32,095 bases of DNA. Source: JAMQPK01 sp035937795 (GTDB taxonomy: Bacteria > Acidobacteriota > Vicinamibacteria > Vicinamibacterales > JAMQPK01). The position numbers and the translations under genes are program-made. This document shows positions 7,150 to 16,364 of this stretch, piece by piece. The DNA lies in contig DASZHO010000153.1 of the NCBI GenBank assembly GCA_035937795.1, positions 1 to 32,095 on the forward strand, read 5' to 3'. Under the pieces are notes generated by a model. It did no database searches. It was not told the origin of the DNA and saw nothing but the letters and a program-made list of their open reading frames with translations. Numbering within the stretch: position 1 is the first letter of the stretch; each line of letters begins with the position of its first letter.

Positions 7150-8384
7150 GAATCGTCTTCCTCAACCCGAGCGGGCAGCTCGGGGGAGCGGAGACTGCAC
7201 TGCTTGATTTGCTCGCCGCTATCCGCCAGGCACGGCCCTCATGGTCCCTCGGGATGATTGCCTCCGCCGGCGGCCCGCTGGTCGAACGAGCTGTGAATCT
7301 GGGAGTCCGCTGTGACGTCTTGCCGTTTCCTCAATCGCTCGCGCGTCTTGGCGAATGGGGTCGCCGCGGGTCGGCGGCAACCCGGTTGCAACTGGGCGCC
7401 GCGCTCGTCGGCGCCGCCGTGCCGGCGCTGCGCTATGCGTCCCGTCTGCGCCGGGGTCTGCGCGGGCTTGACCCCGACATCGTGCACACCAACGGCTTGA
7501 AGATGCACCTGCTCGGCGCGCGCTGCCGTCCGGACGGAGCCAGGCTCGTCTGGCACCTGCACGATTATCCGGACGCCCGTCCCGTCACGGCGGCGCTCCT
7601 TAGAACGCAAGCGCACCGCTGCGCCGTGGCGCTCGCCAACTCCGACAGCGTCGCCCGGCATGCGCGGAAGCTGTTCGGCGACGCGATGCCGGTGAGAACG
7701 CTCTACAACTCCGTCGATCTCGATCGCTTCTGTCCCGAGGGTCGCGCGCTCGATCTCGATGCCCTCGCGGGCGCGCCGCCCCTGGTTCCCGGTGGCATTC
7801 GCATCGGCCTCGTCGGGACCTTCGCGCGCTGGAAAGGCCAGGACGTGTTTCTGGACGCGTTATCCCGCCTGGTCGTGCCGGCGGTAGCGTCCGGCGCCGG
7901 CAGGCCGGCGCTGCGCGGCTACATCATCGGCGGGCCGATTTATCAAACCGATGCGAGTCAGTTTTCCCTGCAGGAGCTCCGCGACCTCGCGGTGAAATTC
8001 GGGCTGGGCGACGCGGTGGCGTTCACGGGACGGATCGACGACGTGCCGGCGGCGCTGCGCGCGCTGGATGTGGTCGTGCACGCGAGCACTGAGCCGGAAC
8101 CCTTTGGTCTCGTCATCGCCGAAGCGATGGCCACCGCCAGGCCGGTGGTCGTGAGCCGTGCGGGCGGCGCGGCTGAAATCGCCGCGGCCGGCGCGCTGTT
8201 CCATTCGCCCGGCGACGCCGCGGAGCTTGCTGATCGCCTCTCCGAATTGATCGAGAGTCCGGAGCTGCGTGCGTCGCTGGGCCAGGCGGGACGCGCCGCC
8301 GCGGTCCGCCTGTTCGACCGCCGGCGCCTGTCGGAGACGCTGGTGCCCCTCTACGAAGCGCTCGCTCCGGAGCGGCAAGCGTAA
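7146..8384 (+). CDS. Glycosyltransferase, GT4 family
   Basis: A 412-aa GT-B fold retaining glycosyltransferase. The N-terminal donor/acceptor half starts with MRIVFLNPSGQLGGAET, whose Gly-Gly-Ala-Glu turn is typical of GT4. The C-terminal nucleotide-sugar half has GLVGTFARWKGQD, a FTGRIDDVPAALRALD segment and the EX7E motif EPFGLVIAE. It should act in the cytoplasm on a lipid-linked glycan. The GTG start overlaps the previous stop by four bases. The sugar specificity cannot be read from the sequence. Confidence 0.92.
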   Translation: MRIVFLNPSGQLGGAETALLDLLAAIRQARPSWSLGMIASAGGPLVERAVNLGVRCDVLPFPQSLARLGEWGRRGSAATRLQLGAALVGAAVPALRYASRLRRGLRGLDPDIVHTNGLKMHLLGARCRPDGARLVWHLHDYPDARPVTAALLRTQAHRCAVALANSDSVARHARKLFGDAMPVRTLYNSVDLDRFCPEGRALDLDALAGAPPLVPGGIRIGLVGTFARWKGQDVFLDALSRLVVPAVASGAGRPALRGYIIGGPIYQTDASQFSLQELRDLAVKFGLGDAVAFTGRIDDVPAALRALDVVVHASTEPEPFGLVIAEAMATARPVVVSRAGGAAEIAAAGALFHSPGDAAELADRLSELIESPELRASLGQAGRAAAVRLFDRRRLSETLVPLYEALAPERQA

Positions 8385-8393
8385 GTGACGCCG

Positions 8394-10616
8394 ATGCGGG
8401 TGCTGCACCTTCACAGCGGCAATCTCTACGGAGGAGTCGAAACGTTTCTGGCCACGCTGGCGCGATGCCGCGACCTGGCGCCGTCGATGGAGATGACGGT
8501 GGCGCTCAGCTTCGATGGCCTTATCGGCGCCGAGCTGCGCGGGGCCGGCGTGGCGACACCCCTGCTCGGCGAGGTTCGCCTGCGGCGCCCCGCGTCCGTG
8601 TGGCGCGCGCGCAGGGCCCTCGCCGCTCTTCTCTCCGGCGGCGCCTTCGATGTCGCCGTGTGCCATCAAGCCTGGCCTCTCGCGATATTCGGACCGGTCG
8701 TCAAAGCATCCCGGACGCCCCTGGTGTCCTGGCTCCACATGGCTGGCACCGGCCGCCACTGGCTGGACCGGCTGGCCTCGCGGGTCCACCCTGACTGCAT
8801 CGTCTGCAACAGCCGGTTTACCGCCGCTTCGCTGCCTCCAGTGGACGCGCGCGTTGAGTCCGTCTACGCTCCCGTGACCCTTCGGCCCGTCGTCGCCACA
8901 GACTCTCGCGCGTCGCTGAGAGGGACGCTCGACACGAACCCGGACGATGTCGTGATCATTCAGGTGAGTCGAATGGAGCCGTGGAAGGGTCAGCGGACAT
9001 GCCTGGAAGCGCTCGCGCAGCTTCGCGACCGCGCGGGATGGGCCTGCTGGCAGGTCGGCGGGGCCCAGCGGCCGTTCGAGGCGCGATATCTGGAGTCGCT
9101 GAAGGCCGACGCCGCGCGCCTCGGGATCGCCGATCGCGTCCATTTTCTGGGCCAGCGCTCCGACGTGACCGATCTGCTGCGCGCCGCCGATATCTTCTGC
9201 CAGCCGAATCTCGAGCCCGAGCCCTTCGGTATCAGTCTTGTCGAAGCGCTCGCGGCTGGGCTCCCCGTCGTCACATCGAACATCGGCGGAGCTGTCGAGA
9301 TCGTCGATGACACGTGCGGCGTGCTCGTGCCTCCGCGAGACCCGCCGGCGCTCGCGTCGACGCTCGATCGGCTCGTGTGCAATGCCGGCGACCGATCGCG
9401 GCTCGCAGACGGCGGGCCTGCCCGGGCGCGCGCGTTATGCGATCCCGCCACCCAGATGCGCCGGATCGCCGATTTGCTGCACGAGGTGTCGGGGCATCGG
9501 CAGCCGGCGATCCCGGTTCGGCTTCATTCCACGCGGTTGCGCCTGGCCGTCTTCAGCTACGGCCTTCCCGCGCCGGGCCAGAAGCGGGGGGGCATCGAGC
9601 GCGCCGCGCACACGCTCGCGCAAGGCCTCGCCGAGCGGGGCCATCACGTCGTGGTGTTTTCCCACGACCTCAAGCCGGAGGGCGCCGCGTACGAGGTGCG
9701 CAACCTTCCGTGGAGCAGCTTTGTCAACACATGGCTCGGGCGCCGCGTCACGATGGGTTATCTCGGAAACGTGATGGCGCTCCTGCCCGACTACAAGGAC
9801 TTCGATGCCATCATCGCGCACGGAGACAGCCTGCTCCTGCCGCTGGCGGGCAAGCCCGTCCTCCGCGTGATGCACGGAAGCGCGCTCGGCGAGGCGGCGC
9901 ACGCCACCTCGATCGGCCGCTGCCTGCTTCAATGCGGCATCTTCGCTCAGGAGTTGCTCACCGCCCTGACCGGATCCGGCACCGTCGGAGTGAGCGAAAA
10001 TACGCGCCGCGACAATCCTTTCGTCAAACACGTCATCCCCCACGGCGTCGACACGCGTCTGTTTCGTCCCATGCCGAGCGAAAAGACGGCCGAGCCCTCG
10101 CTCATGTTTGTCGGGGCCGTAGAAGGCCGCAAACGCGGCGCATTTTTGCTCGATGTATTTCAACAGACCGTCCGGCCCGCGCTGCCCGATGCCACGTTGA
10201 TGTTCGTCGGTCCGTCCGGCCCGGAGATGCCCGGCGTGACGTATCGTTCCGGCGTCGACGACGCCGAGCTCGCCACGTTGTACCGGCGCGCCTGGTTGTA
10301 CGTCTCACCCAGCACGTATGAGGGGTTCGGTCTGCCGTATCTCGAGGCGATGGCGTGTGGGACGGCGGTCCTCGCCACGCCGAATCCCGGCAGCGACGAG
10401 GTGCTCGCCGGAGGTCAATTTGGAAAGCTCGTCAATGATGCCGCGTTCGGCGCGGCGACGCTGAATCTCCTGGGCGACGAAACCGCGCGGCGCGCGATGG
10501 AAGTGCGCGGGCTGCGCCGCGCACAGGAGCTGTCGCTGGACTCGATGCTCGATCGCTACGAGACGCTGCTCGCAGCCCTGTGTGATGCTCATGTCGGATC
10601 AATCGCCTCAGCCTAG
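8394..10616 (+). CDS. Two-domain glycosyltransferase, tandem GT4-GT4 fusion
   Basis: About 740 residues hold two complete GT4 enzymes in one frame. The first (about 1-375) begins MRVLHLHSGNLYGGVETF and has the EX7E motif EPFGISLVE. The second begins near residue 382 with LRLAVFSYGLP and a GGIERAAHTLA turn, and has YEGFGLPYLEAMACG. Both keep the catalytic glutamates. A fused pair suggests two consecutive sugar additions by one polypeptide. I prefer the ATG at 8394, which begins the family sequence; a GTG at 8385 abuts the previous stop. The 3' end overlaps the next gene by about 30 bases. Confidence 0.88.
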   Translation: MRVLHLHSGNLYGGVETFLATLARCRDLAPSMEMTVALSFDGLIGAELRGAGVATPLLGEVRLRRPASVWRARRALAALLSGGAFDVAVCHQAWPLAIFGPVVKASRTPLVSWLHMAGTGRHWLDRLASRVHPDCIVCNSRFTAASLPPVDARVESVYAPVTLRPVVATDSRASLRGTLDTNPDDVVIIQVSRMEPWKGQRTCLEALAQLRDRAGWACWQVGGAQRPFEARYLESLKADAARLGIADRVHFLGQRSDVTDLLRAADIFCQPNLEPEPFGISLVEALAAGLPVVTSNIGGAVEIVDDTCGVLVPPRDPPALASTLDRLVCNAGDRSRLADGGPARARALCDPATQMRRIADLLHEVSGHRQPAIPVRLHSTRLRLAVFSYGLPAPGQKRGGIERAAHTLAQGLAERGHHVVVFSHDLKPEGAAYEVRNLPWSSFVNTWLGRRVTMGYLGNVMALLPDYKDFDAIIAHGDSLLLPLAGKPVLRVMHGSALGEAAHATSIGRCLLQCGIFAQELLTALTGSGTVGVSENTRRDNPFVKHVIPHGVDTRLFRPMPSEKTAEPSLMFVGAVEGRKRGAFLLDVFQQTVRPALPDATLMFVGPSGPEMPGVTYRSGVDDAELATLYRRAWLYVSPSTYEGFGLPYLEAMACGTAVLATPNPGSDEVLAGGQFGKLVNDAAFGAATLNLLGDETARRAMEVRGLRRAQELSLDSMLDRYETLLAALCDAHVGSIASA

Positions 10617-12063
10617 CTCGTTTGTTTTCCCGGTCGCGCTCCAACCCGCGGTTGATGAGCAGGCGGCCCAGCAGTCTGTCGGGCGCGGCGAGCCCTGGGG
10701 CTGGCTCGAGTTGTTCGTGTTCAGCCAGCTGCTCTGGGGCGTCCTGCTGTTCATCCCCGGTTCTCAGGCCTATCGGACCTACATTCGCGCGTTCCCCTAC
10801 GCGGCCAGCCTCATGGCACTGGTGGCGTGCGCGCGATCGGGCGCCACCGATACCGCCGTTCCCGGCGCGCGGTGGATCATGGCCGTGATCGTCTTGCTCA
10901 TCGCCAACCTCGTCCACGAAGAGACCTGGATGATGTCCGGCATTGCGCAAGTCGTCTTCCAGCTCGCGATTGCGGCGCCCGTATTCTGGGGCGCCCGCGC
11001 CTGGATCACCCCGGCGCGGCTGGAGCGGCTGATGCTGCTGATTTTCCTCGGCAACATGGCCAGTGCAGCGGTCGGATTGCTGCAGGTGTATTACCCATCG
11101 ACGTTTCTGCCGCCGCAGTTCAGCACGTTCGCCTTGAAGGTCAACCCTGAATTCGTCAATTCGCTGACCTACGTCGGCTCTGGAGACCGGGTCATCATCA
11201 GGCCTCCAGGGTTGAGCGATCTGCCCGGCGGTGCGGCGGTTGCCGGCACCATCACGGCGCTCTTCGGCTTTGCGCTGGCGATGCGCCCCCACCAGCACAA
11301 GATCTGGAAAGCGATCTATGCCGCGGCGGCGGCCGTGGGCATTACCGTGGTCTATCTCACGCAGGTGCGATCGATGATCCTGATGATCCTGGGCGGCATG
11401 ATGGTCGTCGCGCTCGTCAGGCTGCGCCGCGGGCGCGTCGTCCAAAGCGGCTGGATCGCCGCCGCGGCGGCTACGCTCGTGGTGGGTTCATTCGTCTGGG
11501 CGGTAACGTTGGGCGGCGAGTCGGTGCACGAGCGGTTCATGGGCATGGTTGATGACGGCGTCGTGCAAAGTTACCAGGACAACCGCGGCATCTTTCTCGA
11601 TTACACATTCAGGGAATTGGTCTACCAGTATCCGCTCGGCGCGGGCGTGGGCCGGTGGGGCATGATGACCCAGTATTTCGGCGACTCCACCAACTGGCAG
11701 CATCCCGCGCTGTGGGCGGAAATCCAGCCGACCGGCTGGTTGTTTGACGGCGGGATCTTCATGTGGATTTTTTATCCCGGCGCGCTGTTTGTCGCCACGC
11801 GGTACACCTACAAACAAGCCGTCGATCCCGGCGGGACCCTGAACGATTACGCCGAGATGGTGCTTGTGATGCAGCTGCTCCTGATCGGGCTCTGCTTCAC
11901 CGGTCCCGTCTTCAACACGCAGGTCGGTATCCTGTTCTGGCTGTCGACGGCGATGCTGGTCGGCGCCGCGCGCACGGTTGCAATTGAGGCGTGGAATTCG
12001 GAAGTTCAAGAGGAAACCGAGAACGACCTGAGGCCCGAGCCCGAAGCGGCGGAGCCGGCATGA
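10585..12063 (+). CDS. O-antigen ligase / Wzy polymerase-like membrane protein
   Basis: About 492 aa with some ten or more hydrophobic segments spread along the chain. The large periplasmic loop and the following segment YPLGAGVGRWG match the Wzy_C/WaaL superfamily, and the TM segment with TQVRSMILMILGG is in the place of its conserved Arg-Ser/Gly motif. Such proteins polymerise or ligate lipid-linked glycans at the outer face of the inner membrane. Which of the two it does is not decided by sequence; beside an ABC exporter, ligase is as likely as polymerase. Possible starts are GTG 10582, ATG 10585 and ATG 10591, all inside the preceding gene. The C-terminal tail is acidic. Confidence 0.8.
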   Translation: MLMSDQSPQPSSFVFPVALQPAVDEQAAQQSVGRGEPWGWLELFVFSQLLWGVLLFIPGSQAYRTYIRAFPYAASLMALVACARSGATDTAVPGARWIMAVIVLLIANLVHEETWMMSGIAQVVFQLAIAAPVFWGARAWITPARLERLMLLIFLGNMASAAVGLLQVYYPSTFLPPQFSTFALKVNPEFVNSLTYVGSGDRVIIRPPGLSDLPGGAAVAGTITALFGFALAMRPHQHKIWKAIYAAAAAVGITVVYLTQVRSMILMILGGMMVVALVRLRRGRVVQSGWIAAAAATLVVGSFVWAVTLGGESVHERFMGMVDDGVVQSYQDNRGIFLDYTFRELVYQYPLGAGVGRWGMMTQYFGDSTNWQHPALWAEIQPTGWLFDGGIFMWIFYPGALFVATRYTYKQAVDPGGTLNDYAEMVLVMQLLLIGLCFTGPVFNTQVGILFWLSTAMLVGAARTVAIEAWNSEVQEETENDLRPEPEAAEPA

Positions 12064-12079
12064 GCACCGTTCCAACCTG

Positions 12080-12973
12080 ATGCCGGCAGGTGTCACGGTC
12101 GTGGTCCTCAGCTACAACCGGCCAGAGTTGCTCGAGAAAGCGCTGCAATCAATCACCGCCCAGAGCTGCCAGGACGTCGAAATTCTGGTGGTCGACAACC
12201 GAAGCCCCCAAAGCGCGCGAGTCGCGGAGCTTGTTCGCGGGTTCCACGGCGTGCGCCTGGCCGCCAACGCGACCAACGTGGGCTTTACGGGTGGCATGAA
12301 TCAGGGCCTGGCCCTTGCGCGGGGCAAGTACGTGTATCTCACGGAAGACGATCTCGAGCTCGCCCCCGATTGCCTGGCGAGGCTGGTCGAGTACCTCGAA
12401 GACCATCCCGAGACGGCGCTCGCCGGACCGGTCATGTGGAATGTTCGCACGCCCAGCATTCGGTGCGCCGGAGGTGACTTCGAGCTTCGTTCGACCTATC
12501 GAATGCGCGTGGCGGGAGTGGGCCAGAACGACCTGCCGGCAGCGGCGCCCTACCGGACACATTTTCTCGCAGGAGCCATGATTGCGGGAAGAGTCTCCGA
12601 GCTGCGCCGGCTTGGGGGCTTCCACCCCGATTTTTTCATGTATGGAGAAGACGTCGAATTGTGCGCGCGCGTGCGCGAGCAGGGCCTGGCTATGGCCGTG
12701 GTTCCCGCCGCTCGCGTGTATCATCACGATCCGCCGGAGCAGCCGGAATCCGCCCTTGTCAGCTTTCACAAGCAGAAGAATCTTGTCGCGCTGTATCTGC
12801 TCCACGCGCCGCTCACGGTCTTGCCGCTTTTTTTTCTGCGCTATGGGGTCATCGACGGCGTGCGGCGCCTGATGCGCTCCGGCCCGTCGTTGGCGCCATG
12901 GGTGCGGGCCTGGGCGTGGGCCGCTCGCAACACGCCGAAACTATTGTCGGAGCGCTGGAAGCGGGCCGGATGA
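12080..12973 (+). CDS. Glycosyltransferase, GT2 family
   Basis: A 297-aa GT-A fold inverting glycosyltransferase of the rhamnosyltransferase-like type. It begins with VTVVVLSYNRPELLEKALQSI, has NVGFTGGMNQGL, the metal-binding acidic motif as TEDD, the acceptor segment FFMYGEDVELCARV and a hydrophobic C-terminal helix (APLTVLPLFFLRYGVI) that may sit at the membrane. The ATG shares its first base with the stop of a six-codon mini-ORF starting at 12060. The gene ends in ATGA, overlapping the next. Confidence 0.92.
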   Translation: MPAGVTVVVLSYNRPELLEKALQSITAQSCQDVEILVVDNRSPQSARVAELVRGFHGVRLAANATNVGFTGGMNQGLALARGKYVYLTEDDLELAPDCLARLVEYLEDHPETALAGPVMWNVRTPSIRCAGGDFELRSTYRMRVAGVGQNDLPAAAPYRTHFLAGAMIAGRVSELRRLGGFHPDFFMYGEDVELCARVREQGLAMAVVPAARVYHHDPPEQPESALVSFHKQKNLVALYLLHAPLTVLPLFFLRYGVIDGVRRLMRSGPSLAPWVRAWAWAARNTPKLLSERWKRAG

Positions 12974-13488
12974 GAGATGTCCTGAACCTGGGCTGCGGAC
13001 GAAAGCTGCTCGACGACGCCGTCAACGTTGACGTGAGCGCTGAGGTCGGCGCCGATGTCGTGCACGACCTCGCCAGCATCCCTTGGCCCCTTCCCTCAGA
13101 TACGTTTCGCAAAGTCTATGCTTTCGACGTCATCGAACATCTCGACAACATTGCCGCGACGATGGAGGAGATCCATCGCGTCTGCGCGGCCGGGGGGCAG
13201 GTTCATATCACGGTACCGCATTTCTCGTCAGCCAATGCGTTCACGGATCCCACCCACCGGCATCAATTGGGTTATTTCAGTTTCGACTACTTCGATGCGG
13301 ATCATCCGGTGGCCTTCTATAGCAAGGCCAGATTCAAACGCCGCAAGGTGGAAATCGTGTTTCACCCCAGCTGGCCCAACAAGATCGTCCACCGCCTGGC
13401 CAACCGCTGGCCCGCGGCTTACGAAAGGCGATGGGCGTGGATCTTTCCCGCCTGGTTTCTGTCCGTTGACCTGGACGCGATCAAGTGA
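12970..13488 (+). CDS. SAM-dependent methyltransferase, type 11-like
   Basis: A 172-aa class I methyltransferase. Motif I is LNLGCG at residues 5-10, so the ATG at 12970 leaves almost nothing before the SAM-binding strand. It is followed by NVDVS, an FDVIEHL segment and a THRHQLGYFSFDYF segment. The open frame extends upstream, but the ATGA overlap with the GT2 stop and the position of motif I support this start. It is shorter than most family members. It probably methylates a sugar or works with other modifiers. It ends in GTGA with the next gene. Confidence 0.85.
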   Translation: MRDVLNLGCGRKLLDDAVNVDVSAEVGADVVHDLASIPWPLPSDTFRKVYAFDVIEHLDNIAATMEEIHRVCAAGGQVHITVPHFSSANAFTDPTHRHQLGYFSFDYFDADHPVAFYSKARFKRRKVEIVFHPSWPNKIVHRLANRWPAAYERRWAWIFPAWFLSVDLDAIK

Positions 13489-14576
13489 CACGCGGCGCGG
13501 CGCCCCGCGTCCTTCATCTCGTGCCTGCGCTCTTCGGGCCCGGCGGCGTCACGGGTGGAGCCGAGCGGTACGCGCTCGAGCTGGCGCGCCACATGGCCGA
13601 CGCCGTGCCGACGCGCTTGTTGACCTTCGGCGACCGGGACGCGCGCACGTGCGAGGGCAATCTCGACATTCGCGTGGTCGGCGGCGCCTGGCACGTCCGC
13701 GGCCAGCCCACGAATCCGTTTTCCATGGCGGTGTTCCCCGAAATCCTGCGGAGCGATGTCGTGCACTGTCATCAACACCACATCCTGGCGAGCAGCGCTG
13801 CGGCGATCGTGTGCCGTGCCACCGGGCGGCGCGTCTTTGCGACCGATCTGGGCGGTGGTGGTTGGGACGTGTCGGCGTACATCTCGACCGATCGATGGTT
13901 CAACGGCCATCTGCACATCAGCGAATACAGCAGGATGATTTCCGGGCAGGCCGGGAAGCCGTGGGCGCGGGTCGTTCTCGGCGGCGTCGACACCGATCGA
14001 TTTAGTCCCGACCCGCTGACACCGCGCGGCTGCACGCCGCTGTTCGTCGGCAGGCTCCTGCCGCACAAAGGCGTGAACGATCTCATCGCGGCGCTCCCCG
14101 CGAACATGGCCCTCGACGTCGTCGGTCCGCTCAATACCACGGGCAACGTCGAAGCGTTGAAAGCCCAGGCGGCGGGCAAGCGGGTGACCTTCCGGCACGA
14201 CGTGGACGATGGCGGCCTCCTCGAAGCATACCGCCGCGCGTTGTGCCTCGTGTTGCCCAGCGTCTACCGCGCGAACAATGCCGCCGAGACGAAAGTGCCG
14301 GAGCTGCTGGGGCAGACGCTCCTCGAGGCGATGGCATGCGCCACGCCGGTGATCTGCACGCGCGTGGCGAGCATGCCCGAGGTGGTCGACGATGGTGTGA
14401 CGGGCTTCATTGTCGAAGCGGGAGACCACCGCTCGCTCGGCGATCGTCTCAGCTGGCTGGCGGCGCATCCGGCAGAAGCGGCCGCGATGGGCGCCGCCGG
14501 GCGCCGCGCCGTGCTGCAGCGTTTCCAGTGGACGCAGGTGGTCGACCGCTGCCTCGACGCGTATGCCTCGCTCTAG
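13485..14576 (+). CDS. Glycosyltransferase, GT4 family
   Basis: A 363-aa GT-B enzyme. The N-terminus has a Gly-rich loop (FGPGGVTGGAERYALEL), the C-terminal half has LFVGRLLPHKGVNDL and an EX7E motif ELLGQTLLE, followed by EVVDDGVTGFIVEAGD, a typical nucleotide-sugar contact region. GTG start with four-base overlap (GTGA) with the methyltransferase gene. Cytoplasmic, part of chain assembly. Confidence 0.92.
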   Translation: MTRGAAPRVLHLVPALFGPGGVTGGAERYALELARHMADAVPTRLLTFGDRDARTCEGNLDIRVVGGAWHVRGQPTNPFSMAVFPEILRSDVVHCHQHHILASSAAAIVCRATGRRVFATDLGGGGWDVSAYISTDRWFNGHLHISEYSRMISGQAGKPWARVVLGGVDTDRFSPDPLTPRGCTPLFVGRLLPHKGVNDLIAALPANMALDVVGPLNTTGNVEALKAQAAGKRVTFRHDVDDGGLLEAYRRALCLVLPSVYRANNAAETKVPELLGQTLLEAMACATPVICTRVASMPEVVDDGVTGFIVEAGDHRSLGDRLSWLAAHPAEAAAMGAAGRRAVLQRFQWTQVVDRCLDAYASL

Positions 14577-15015
14577 GAGTCCCGAGCGCAGGGTTGCCCG
14601 GCTGATTCTGGCGGCGATGTTTGTCGGTTTTTGCTATTCCGGCATGGCAACCGTTCGGCTCTCCTGGCAGTTGTTCCGCAAGCCTGCGGCATCCGGGCCA
14701 GACGCGACCATCGACAATTTGATCTCGGTCGCCAACGTTGCGAGCGGACAGGCGCTCCGCGACGCCGTGAATGGAGCCGGCTGGCCGGTGACCGACGACG
14801 TTGTGGTCGTCGGAGACGCCGCGAATCGCGACCTGGCCCAGATCTATCAAAGCGCAAGTTATCTGTTGTATCCGAGGCGCCTTTGGCTGGCCTTTGATCT
14901 ATCCGCGGCCTCAGCGCGTGCCCGTCACCTCATCGTCATTGGCCGGCCCAGCGGACTTTCCGAATCGGCGGGACGGCCGATTTCAAGCGGGTTGAGACTC
15001 GTGGACGTCAATTGA
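14563..15015 (+). CDS. Small membrane-anchored protein of unknown function
   Basis: About 150 aa. A basic N-terminus (MPRSRSPERR) precedes one hydrophobic segment (about residues 13-32, LILAAMFVGFCYSGMA), so it is likely anchored with the rest outside the cytoplasm. The soluble part contains a VTDDVVVVGDA strand and a SYLLYPRRLWLAFD segment. I do not recognise a family. The ATG lies 14 bases inside the previous gene, and the end overlaps the next gene in TTGA, so it is embedded in the operon and probably real. Lying directly before the GT-C-like membrane protein, it may be a partner subunit; that is inference. Confidence 0.65.
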   Translation: MPRSRSPERRVARLILAAMFVGFCYSGMATVRLSWQLFRKPAASGPDATIDNLISVANVASGQALRDAVNGAGWPVTDDVVVVGDAANRDLAQIYQSASYLLYPRRLWLAFDLSAASARARHLIVIGRPSGLSESAGRPISSGLRLVDVN

Positions 15016-16364
15016 TCGCTGACGCGCTGATCGTCGCGGTCGCTGTGACTGTGCTTCTGGCGTTCGGCTACGCGCTGCTGCGGCTGCTCGCCCCAAGGGC
15101 GCCACTGTGGTGGTTCGAGCGGCTGGCGTTCAGCTTCCTCCTCGGTGCAGGCGGTGCCTCGATCGCATGGATGCTGCTCCTGCCCATTTACGATGTCGTC
15201 CAGCCGCGGTGGGCGCTGCTCGTCGCCGGAAGCGGCGCGTTGATCTGGGCGTGGCCCAGGCTGCGATCCGCGCGCGACCGGTCGTCACGATCTCAGCAGG
15301 CGATCAATTGGGTGACCCTGGCCGGCAGCGTGGTGCTGCTGTTCCAGTTCGCCACGCTGATGGCGGCCTCAGTGCATGGGCCGCTCGGTTGGGACGCTCT
15401 CTTCAACTTCGAGTTCAAAGCGCGGCTCGCATTCGAACACCGGCCGCCGGGGCAGCTGCCGCTCGCCTATTTTTCCGATCCATCGCGCGCCTGGTCTCAT
15501 CCCCGCTATCCCTTGCTGCTGCCGTTTGTGGAGTTCTGGGTGTACTCGTGGCTCGGCCGCGTGGATCAGGCTGCGCTGAAATGGTTCCTCCCGCTCTTCG
15601 ACTTCGCGTTGATCGCCGGCGTCTGCGGCACCGTTCGGCGGCTCACCAACGTGCCCGTCGCCTTCGCGACCGGCATCGCGCTTGGCCTGCTGCCTACGAT
15701 GACCGTCGATCCAGGCGCCATCACCGGGTACGCCGATGTGCCGGTGGCCGCTGCGATGGCCGGCGCGCTCTGCTGCACCGTGCTGGCGATTCAAACTGAG
15801 GACGGTGAACCGTTGCGGCTGGCGGGCGGCCTGGCGGCGGTTGCGGCCCTGACGAAAGTGGAAGGGCTGCTGCTGGCGATGTTTTTCGGGGTCGCCGCGC
15901 CGCTTCTCGGAATATCGGCCGGCAAGCGTGCGGCGGCGATCGCGCCGTTGTGGGTGCCGCTGCTCGTGATGGTGCCGTGGCTCGTGTTTCAGCACCGCTA
16001 TGGACTGCCGGAGGCCGATTTTCCTTCGCTGTCGCCGCTGGTGGCCCTGCGCAACCTGCCTCGTCTGCCGGTGACGGCGTCGCTCATTGCGCGCGAGCTG
16101 CTGAAGCCCGGTAGATGGGCCCTTGTGTGGCCGGCTTTCGGCGCCGCGCTCGCGTTGGCAATGTGGCGCGGCACTCTGAGCGGCGTCAGCGCCATGCTGG
16201 CGGCAGGTGTGCTGCTGCCGCTTGCCGCCTACACCGTGATTTTTCTCTTCAGCGGCTGGGGCGATTTCACATTGCACGTGGGCACCTCGATCGGGCGCCT
16301 TCTGATGCCGCTGGCGCCGACCGCGCTGGTTTTCACTGCGAGTCAGCTGTGGTCATCCACTTAG
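15012..16364 (+). CDS. Multi-pass membrane glycosyltransferase, GT-C / PMT-like
   Basis: A 450-aa protein with around ten hydrophobic segments. The first large loop holds GWDALFNFEFKARLAFE, with an Asp in the place of the catalytic Asp of GT-C enzymes, followed by the SHPRYPLLLPF segment. A KVEGLLLAM segment in a later helix is common in PMT/GT39-like proteins. Such enzymes use polyprenyl-phosphate sugars at the periplasmic face. The TTG start overlaps the previous stop by four bases. It could act as a branching enzyme on the exported glycan. Confidence 0.75.
   Translation: MIADALIVAVAVTVLLAFGYALLRLLAPRAPLWWFERLAFSFLLGAGGASIAWMLLLPIYDVVQPRWALLVAGSGALIWAWPRLRSARDRSSRSQQAINWVTLAGSVVLLFQFATLMAASVHGPLGWDALFNFEFKARLAFEHRPPGQLPLAYFSDPSRAWSHPRYPLLLPFVEFWVYSWLGRVDQAALKWFLPLFDFALIAGVCGTVRRLTNVPVAFATGIALGLLPTMTVDPGAITGYADVPVAAAMAGALCCTVLAIQTEDGEPLRLAGGLAAVAALTKVEGLLLAMFFGVAAPLLGISAGKRAAAIAPLWVPLLVMVPWLVFQHRYGLPEADFPSLSPLVALRNLPRLPVTASLIARELLKPGRWALVWPAFGAALALAMWRGTLSGVSAMLAAGVLLPLAAYTVIFLFSGWGDFTLHVGTSIGRLLMPLAPTALVFTASQLWSST

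Noticed and set aside
7860..9143. 427-aa minus-strand open frame across two GT4 genes
   Set aside because: Low-complexity Arg/His/Gly product opposite well-supported coding sequence.
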